5,770 bases of DNA from an uncultured Acidobacteriota bacterium (GTDB taxonomy: Bacteria; Acidobacteriota; Blastocatellia; RBC074): NCBI GenBank assembly GCA_937967285.1, contig CALBSU010000428.1, positions 1-5,770 of the forward strand. The letters run 5' to 3'. Each line of letters begins with the position of its first letter. Within the stretch, counting starts at the first letter, position 1. The translations under genes were made by a program, and so were the position numbers. The notes beneath the pieces were generated by a model. It did no database searches. It saw only the letters and a list, made by a program, of their open reading frames with translations, and had not been told where the DNA came from. Of the stretch, positions 1 through 5,770 are shown one piece after another.

Positions 1-2
1 GT

Positions 3-83
<81 letters not shown>

Positions 84-94
84 TAAGCAGTACC

Positions 95-128
95 GCATGG
101 AGTACCGCCTGAAGGCGATACTCCATGC
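95..128. terminator. Imperfect hairpin between convergent genes, possible bidirectional terminator
   Basis: Arms 95-109 (GCATGGAGTACCGCC) and 114-128 (GGCGATACTCCATGC) pair over 15 bp with one C/A mismatch around a TGAA loop at 110-113. It begins 11 bases after the stop of the left-edge gene and ends 15 bases before the lemA stop, the usual place for a shared terminator. No strong U-tract follows on either strand, so factor-independent termination is not assured. TACTCCATGC occurs a second time at 131-140 and AGTACCGC also occurs at 89-96. An alternative pairing of 95-104 with 131-140 is therefore possible. Confidence 0.55.
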
Positions 129-143
129 ATTACTCCATGCCGT

Positions 144-743
<600 letters not shown>

Positions 744-747
744 AAAA

Positions 748-755
748 TCCTCCTT
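748..755 (-). promoter_or_regulatory. Strong Shine-Dalgarno site of lemA
   Basis: The minus-strand sequence AAGGAGGA lies 4 bases before the lemA ATG. It fixes the start codon and is the best ribosome binding site in the leftward cluster. The TPM gene has none, and the nucleotidyltransferase has only a weak one. Confidence 0.8.
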
Positions 756-775
756 GAATTGCCTTTTATCGTTCG

Positions 776-1483
776 TTACATTTTATCGACGGCCGCGATG
801 ATGTGATCCAGGCAGTCGAGATATCCGGTGAATAGATCCTGTGCTTCGAGTTCGAGCAGTTCGCTCGGTTCGGAGCGCAACTGCAGTATGCGGACCAGCG
901 GCCCGGTCTCCATTCCAAGCCTCTCTCCGATCCGTTGAATCGTGGCCAGCCGGCCGAGCGGGGGATGTTCGCCGAGCAGGGTCAGCACCGGTCGCATCAG
1001 TTTGACGAAGCTGACGATGCTTTCGGTCATCAGATTCGTCAGATCGGAGGTCGATGTGCTCGCCGGCAGGTAGAGCGATCTCAGCCTGAGCAGCTTGCCG
1101 CGCAGCTCGTGCTCTGTCTCCCACCGCAGGTTCGCGTTCGAGATTTCGACCCCGGCCAGAGGATCCTCTCCCGAGAGGACGCGGTAAGCCCGTTTCATCT
1201 GCGTGAATTCGATCGGATAGACGTCCAGCGCATGCTTCAACTCGTCCGTCGTGAAGAGCACCGGCATCGCATAGCCCAACCCGACCCAGTTCTGCACCAC
1301 CGGCCGCGTCCGCCTCAGATCGTCCACCGAAAACCGGTGAGCTACCACCAGCACCTCGTAGTCGCTCTTTCGCGGGTTCCCCGGCGCCTCGATCGCCGAT
1401 CCGTAGAGCACTACTGAGACCAGATTGTCCCTGTGGACCGACTGCAACTGATTGACCAGATTCCTGAAATCTTCATCAAGCAT
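776..1483 (-). CDS. MNT-type nucleotidyltransferase domain protein
   Basis: This 235-residue protein carries the Pol-beta-like nucleotidyltransferase signature near its N-terminus. LYGSA at 26-30 supplies the GS motif, followed by SDYEVLVV at 40-47, whose D41 and E43 match the metal-binding D-x-[DE] pair. YPIEF at 89-93 probably supplies the third acidic residue (E92). The C-terminal half, from about 120, looks like a helical bundle ([14 protein letters not shown] at 126-139), as in proteins that join this fold to a HEPN-like substrate-binding domain. The family transfers a nucleotidyl group to proteins, RNA or small molecules; the substrate here cannot be read from sequence. It may be an antitoxin-like or drug-modifying enzyme, but no HEPN toxin partner gene is adjacent. 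Only weak SD matches precede the ATG (a GGG 8 bases upstream). The gene sits between the TPM and lemA genes on the same strand. Confidence 0.85.
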   Translation of the reverse strand: MLDEDFRNLVNQLQSVHRDNLVSVVLYGSAIEAPGNPRKSDYEVLVVAHRFSVDDLRRTRPVVQNWVGLGYAMPVLFTTDELKHALDVYPIEFTQMKRAYRVLSGEDPLAGVEISNANLRWETEHELRGKLLRLRSLYLPASTSTSDLTNLMTESIVSFVKLMRPVLTLLGEHPPLGRLATIQRIGERLGMETGPLVRILQLRSEPSELLELEAQDLFTGYLDCLDHIIAAVDKM

Positions 1484-1525
1484 ATGATTACCCGAGCTTC
1501 AGATTATGAGACCGACTGCTCATAC

Positions 1526-1578
<53 letters not shown>

Positions 1579-1579
1579 G

Positions 1580-2428
1580 TTACCAGCTGTCGCTGGCGCC
1601 GCCGCCGCCGCTGCTGCCGCCGTCGAAGCCTCCCCAGTCGCTGCCTCCGCCACCGCCCCATGAGCCGCCCGAGCTGCCCCAGGAGCCTCCGCCGAAGGAT
1701 CCTCCGCCGCGGTTGAAGATGATCGGGTATGTCCACCAGAGGTCGTCACCTCTCCGACCGCCCCCTCCGCCGCCGCCGCCTCGGCGGTTCGCTCTGGAAA
1801 TAATCGCTATGATGATCAGGAAGATGATCAGCATGATTATGAGCCTGACCGAAGAGGTGGTCGACCCGGACTGGCGCCGCCCGCCGTATGCGAACTGGCG
1901 ATCCTCGATCCCCGCGACCGAGACGTTCCATTTCTGTGCCAGAGTGTCGACCAGGGTTCGTGTGCCGACATACATTCCCTGCGAGTAGTCTCCCTTTTGC
2001 AGGTAATTGCGCATCCGCCGGATGATCTCACCTGCCAACCCGTCCGGCAGGTCTCCCTCGAGCCCGTACCCGACTTCGAGACGGGTCTTCCGGTCCTGCA
2101 GAGCGATCATCAGCAGGGCGCCCTTGTCCTTGTTCTCGCCGCTTTTGCCGCCGATCCCCCACGCACGGTAGAGCTCGTTGGCGTAATCCTCAATCGGACG
2201 ATCGTCCAGCGACTGCACGGTCACCGCCGCGATCTGCGCCCCGGTCAGCTTCTCGAAATTGCTCAGAATGTTCTCCATCCGTTCCTCGACGGACGGATCG
2301 ATCACGCCGGCAAAATCGTTGACATGCCCCGTATATTGCGGAAATTCCTTCTTCTGCGCTTCGACAGGCCAGCAGCAGAGGAGCAGAATCACAAGTCCCG
2401 GGAGATAGCCTTTTAATGGTGATTTCAT
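1580..2428 (-). CDS. TPM-domain (YgcG-like) membrane protein with glycine-rich tail
   Basis: This 282-residue protein begins with a signal peptide ([11 protein letters not shown], a hydrophobic stretch LVILLLCC, then a probable cut after PVEA at 21-24). A TPM domain follows at about 32-165, with VNDFAGVID at 36-44 and [20 protein letters not shown] at 103-122. A membrane helix at 194-211 ([18 protein letters not shown]) leads into a basic stop and a low-complexity tail (217-282) of Gly, Ser and Trp ending ASDSW. The TPM domain should therefore lie outside the inner membrane and the tail in the cytoplasm. This order and the Gly-rich SW ending are typical of YgcG-like proteins, whose biochemical role is uncertain. 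The lemA neighbour two genes downstream supports the family call. CC at 18-19 is not a good lipobox. There is no SD before the ATG, and the promoter lies almost on top of it, so translation is probably leaderless. Confidence 0.93.
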   Translation of the reverse strand: MKSPLKGYLPGLVILLLCCWPVEAQKKEFPQYTGHVNDFAGVIDPSVEERMENILSNFEKLTGAQIAAVTVQSLDDRPIEDYANELYRAWGIGGKSGENKDKGALLMIALQDRKTRLEVGYGLEGDLPDGLAGEIIRRMRNYLQKGDYSQGMYVGTRTLVDTLAQKWNVSVAGIEDRQFAYGGRRQSGSTTSSVRLIIMLIIFLIIIAIISRANRRGGGGGGGGRRGDDLWWTYPIIFNRGGGSFGGGSWGSSGGSWGGGGGSDWGGFDGGSSGGGGASDSW

Positions 2429-2436
2429 CGACTTTG

Positions 2437-2465
2437 CTTATACGATACTCACCCGTCCATGTCAA
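2437..2465 (-). promoter_or_regulatory. Sigma70-type promoter of the TPM-nucleotidyltransferase-lemA cluster
   Basis: On the minus strand, TTGACA (2465-2460) and TATAAG (2442-2437) are separated by exactly 17 bases; the -35 is perfect and the -10 is one base off consensus. The stretch just upstream (about 2466-2496) is AT-rich, with TTTTGTTTTCAATAATTTAA, and resembles an UP element. Only 8 bases separate the -10 from the ATG at 2428. Transcription should therefore start within 0-2 bases of the start codon, giving a leaderless mRNA. Confidence 0.8.
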
Positions 2466-2526
2466 TCATCAGAATTTTAAATTATTGAAAACAAAATGGT
2501 TTGCGGGGCATGGCCGTAAAACGTTG

Positions 2527-2555
2527 TTGACGAACGGGTAGGTAAAGTTTACAAT
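2527..2555 (+). promoter_or_regulatory. Sigma70-type promoter of the MltD-like gene
   Basis: TTGACG (2527-2532) and TACAAT (2550-2555) are separated by 17 bases, each one base off the sigma70 consensus. Transcription would start near 2562, leaving a leader of about 165 nt before the ATG at 2726. The promoter diverges from the one at 2437-2465. The 61 bases between the two -35 boxes (2466-2526) contain no gene and are AT-rich on the left side. Confidence 0.75.
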
Positions 2556-2597
2556 CCTCGCGTTATTCGGCGTTTCCATTTGAGACACAGGCTCGCC

Positions 2598-2705
2598 GTG
2601 GCCATCAGTAGCCAGAAACTCCAGAAAGAGCCGGTCGCCGAAATCGATCTTTTAATCCGGTTGCGTCTGCGACCGGGTCATTCCAATCTGCTGGGAATGA
2701 AATAA
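2598..2705 (+). CDS. Candidate 35-codon leader ORF upstream of mltD (speculative)
   Basis: Starting from GTG at 2598, the frame stays open for 35 codons to a TAA at 2703-2705, entirely within the predicted mltD leader. The peptide would be MAISSQKLQKEPVAEID followed by LLIRLRLRPGHSNLLGMK. A weak AGG lies 7 bases upstream of the GTG. A TTG at 2580 is an alternative start in the same frame, which is open further upstream as well. The stop falls 4 bases before the mltD Shine-Dalgarno site, so translation could influence the leader hairpins or mltD initiation. I do not recognise the peptide, and an open frame this short may be chance. Confidence 0.25.
   Translation: MAISSQKLQKEPVAEIDLLIRLRLRPGHSNLLGMK
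2657..2700 (+). promoter_or_regulatory. Two adjacent hairpins in the mltD leader RNA
   Basis: The first stem pairs CCGGTTGC (2657-2664) with GCGACCGG (2669-2676) over 8 bp, including one T-G wobble, around a GTCT loop. One base later, TCATTCC (2678-2684) pairs perfectly with GGAATGA (2694-2700) around a 9-nt loop. Both lie downstream of the predicted transcription start, and the second ends 9 bases before the ribosome binding site. No U-tract follows, so they look more like leader structure than an attenuator. I do not recognise a known riboswitch class. Confidence 0.45.
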
Positions 2706-2709
2706 AATC

Positions 2710-2715
2710 GGAGGT
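2710..2715 (+). promoter_or_regulatory. Shine-Dalgarno site of the MltD-like gene
   Basis: GGAGGT lies 10 bases before the ATG at 2726, slightly longer than the usual spacing but strong in sequence. It supports the chosen start, which gives a proper signal peptide. Confidence 0.75.
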
Positions 2716-2725
2716 ACAGACATTA

Positions 2726-4456
<1,731 letters not shown>

Positions 4457-4467
4457 AGGTTTTCCCT

Positions 4468-4524
4468 GAAGACGCGACGCATACGAAGTTTCCTCCTCCT
4501 TTCCTTCGTATGCCTCGCGTCTTC
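4468..4524 (+). terminator. Long near-perfect hairpin after mltD
   Basis: Arms 4468-4488 and 4504-4524 are 21 bases each and pair at all but one position (a C/C mismatch at about 4478 against 4514). The loop of 15 bases (4489-4503, TTTCCTCCTCCTTTC) is all pyrimidine. It starts 11 bases after the mltD stop and should block read-through into yifB. No continuous T-run follows (CTTGTACCTTTG), so the exact mode of termination is unclear. The length and near-identity of the arms also fit a mobile palindromic repeat of the REP or MITE kind. Confidence 0.65.
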
Positions 4525-4598
4525 CTTGTACCTTTGATTCTCTCAGCCACCCCGCACTGTTCGATCAATCCAGGCCACCCGACAATTTTCCGAATCCC

Positions 4599-4604
4599 GG
4601 GAGG
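4599..4604 (+). promoter_or_regulatory. Shine-Dalgarno site that decides the GTG start of yifB
   Basis: GGGAGG lies 6 bases before GTG at 4611. It selects this GTG over the later in-frame ATG codons, the first of which would cut into the conserved N-terminal domain. Between the hairpin and this site (4525-4598) I see no convincing promoter; GACAAT at 4581-4586 lacks a good -35. Confidence 0.8.
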
Positions 4605-4610
4605 CCGCAA

Positions 4611-5770
<1,160 letters not shown>

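Noticed and set aside
935..1417. Forward open frame of 160 codons opposite the nucleotidyltransferase
   Set aside because: The reverse strand carries the GS...DxE nucleotidyltransferase motif, and the forward translation is an Arg/Gln/His-rich shadow.
1500..1525. Possible separate promoter for the nucleotidyltransferase (minus-strand CATAAT near 1502-1507)
   Set aside because: The hexamer at the right distance upstream (AGAAAG) does not resemble a -35 box, and the upstream sequence is the heptad array. A weak TATGAG/CTCATA 6-bp inverted repeat there is too short to call.
4558..4586. Promoter for yifB (TGTTCG, 17 bases, GACAAT)
   Set aside because: The -35 match is poor and the -10 is only fair in a GC-rich region; chance explains it.

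Overview
The window looks like ordinary chromosomal DNA from a GC-rich, Gram-negative-type bacterium. Envelope genes dominate: two secreted or membrane-anchored proteins, plus a periplasmic peptidoglycan lytic transglycosylase with LysM domains. I see no insertion sequences, phage genes, tRNAs, rRNAs or CRISPR arrays. The style of the nucleotidyltransferase and of the MltD-like protein, together with a purine-rich heptad repeat between genes, would suit an acidobacterium-like lineage. That placement is an impression from sequence style and was not tested.

Layout. At the left edge is the last 26 codons of a rightward gene (3-83), which converges on a leftward three-gene cluster. The convergent gap holds a long imperfect hairpin (95-128) that could end transcription from both sides. 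The leftward cluster, in transcription order, is a TPM-domain membrane protein with a glycine-rich tail (2428 to 1580), a MNT-type nucleotidyltransferase (1483 to 776) and a LemA-family protein (743 to 144). A near-consensus sigma70-type promoter lies so close to the first start codon that its mRNA should be leaderless or nearly so. The gap between the TPM gene and the nucleotidyltransferase is filled largely by a 7-nt tandem repeat array.

On the right are two rightward genes. The first is an MltD-like lytic transglycosylase (2726-4456). It has its own near-consensus promoter, and its leader of about 165 nt carries two hairpins and a candidate 35-codon ORF. Next comes a very long near-perfect hairpin (4468-4524). 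The second gene is a YifB/ComM-family AAA+ ATPase that starts at a GTG (4611) and runs off the right edge.

How they fit together. LemA and TPM-domain proteins are often encoded side by side, so these two probably work together at the cell envelope. The intervening nucleotidyltransferase is the unusual member. MltD trims peptidoglycan in the periplasm. YifB/ComM relatives act on DNA in the cytoplasm, and nothing here links that gene to the envelope genes except direction. No clearly new multi-gene system is visible. The most interesting material is non-coding: the leaderless promoter, the structured mltD leader, the heptad array and the two long hairpins.
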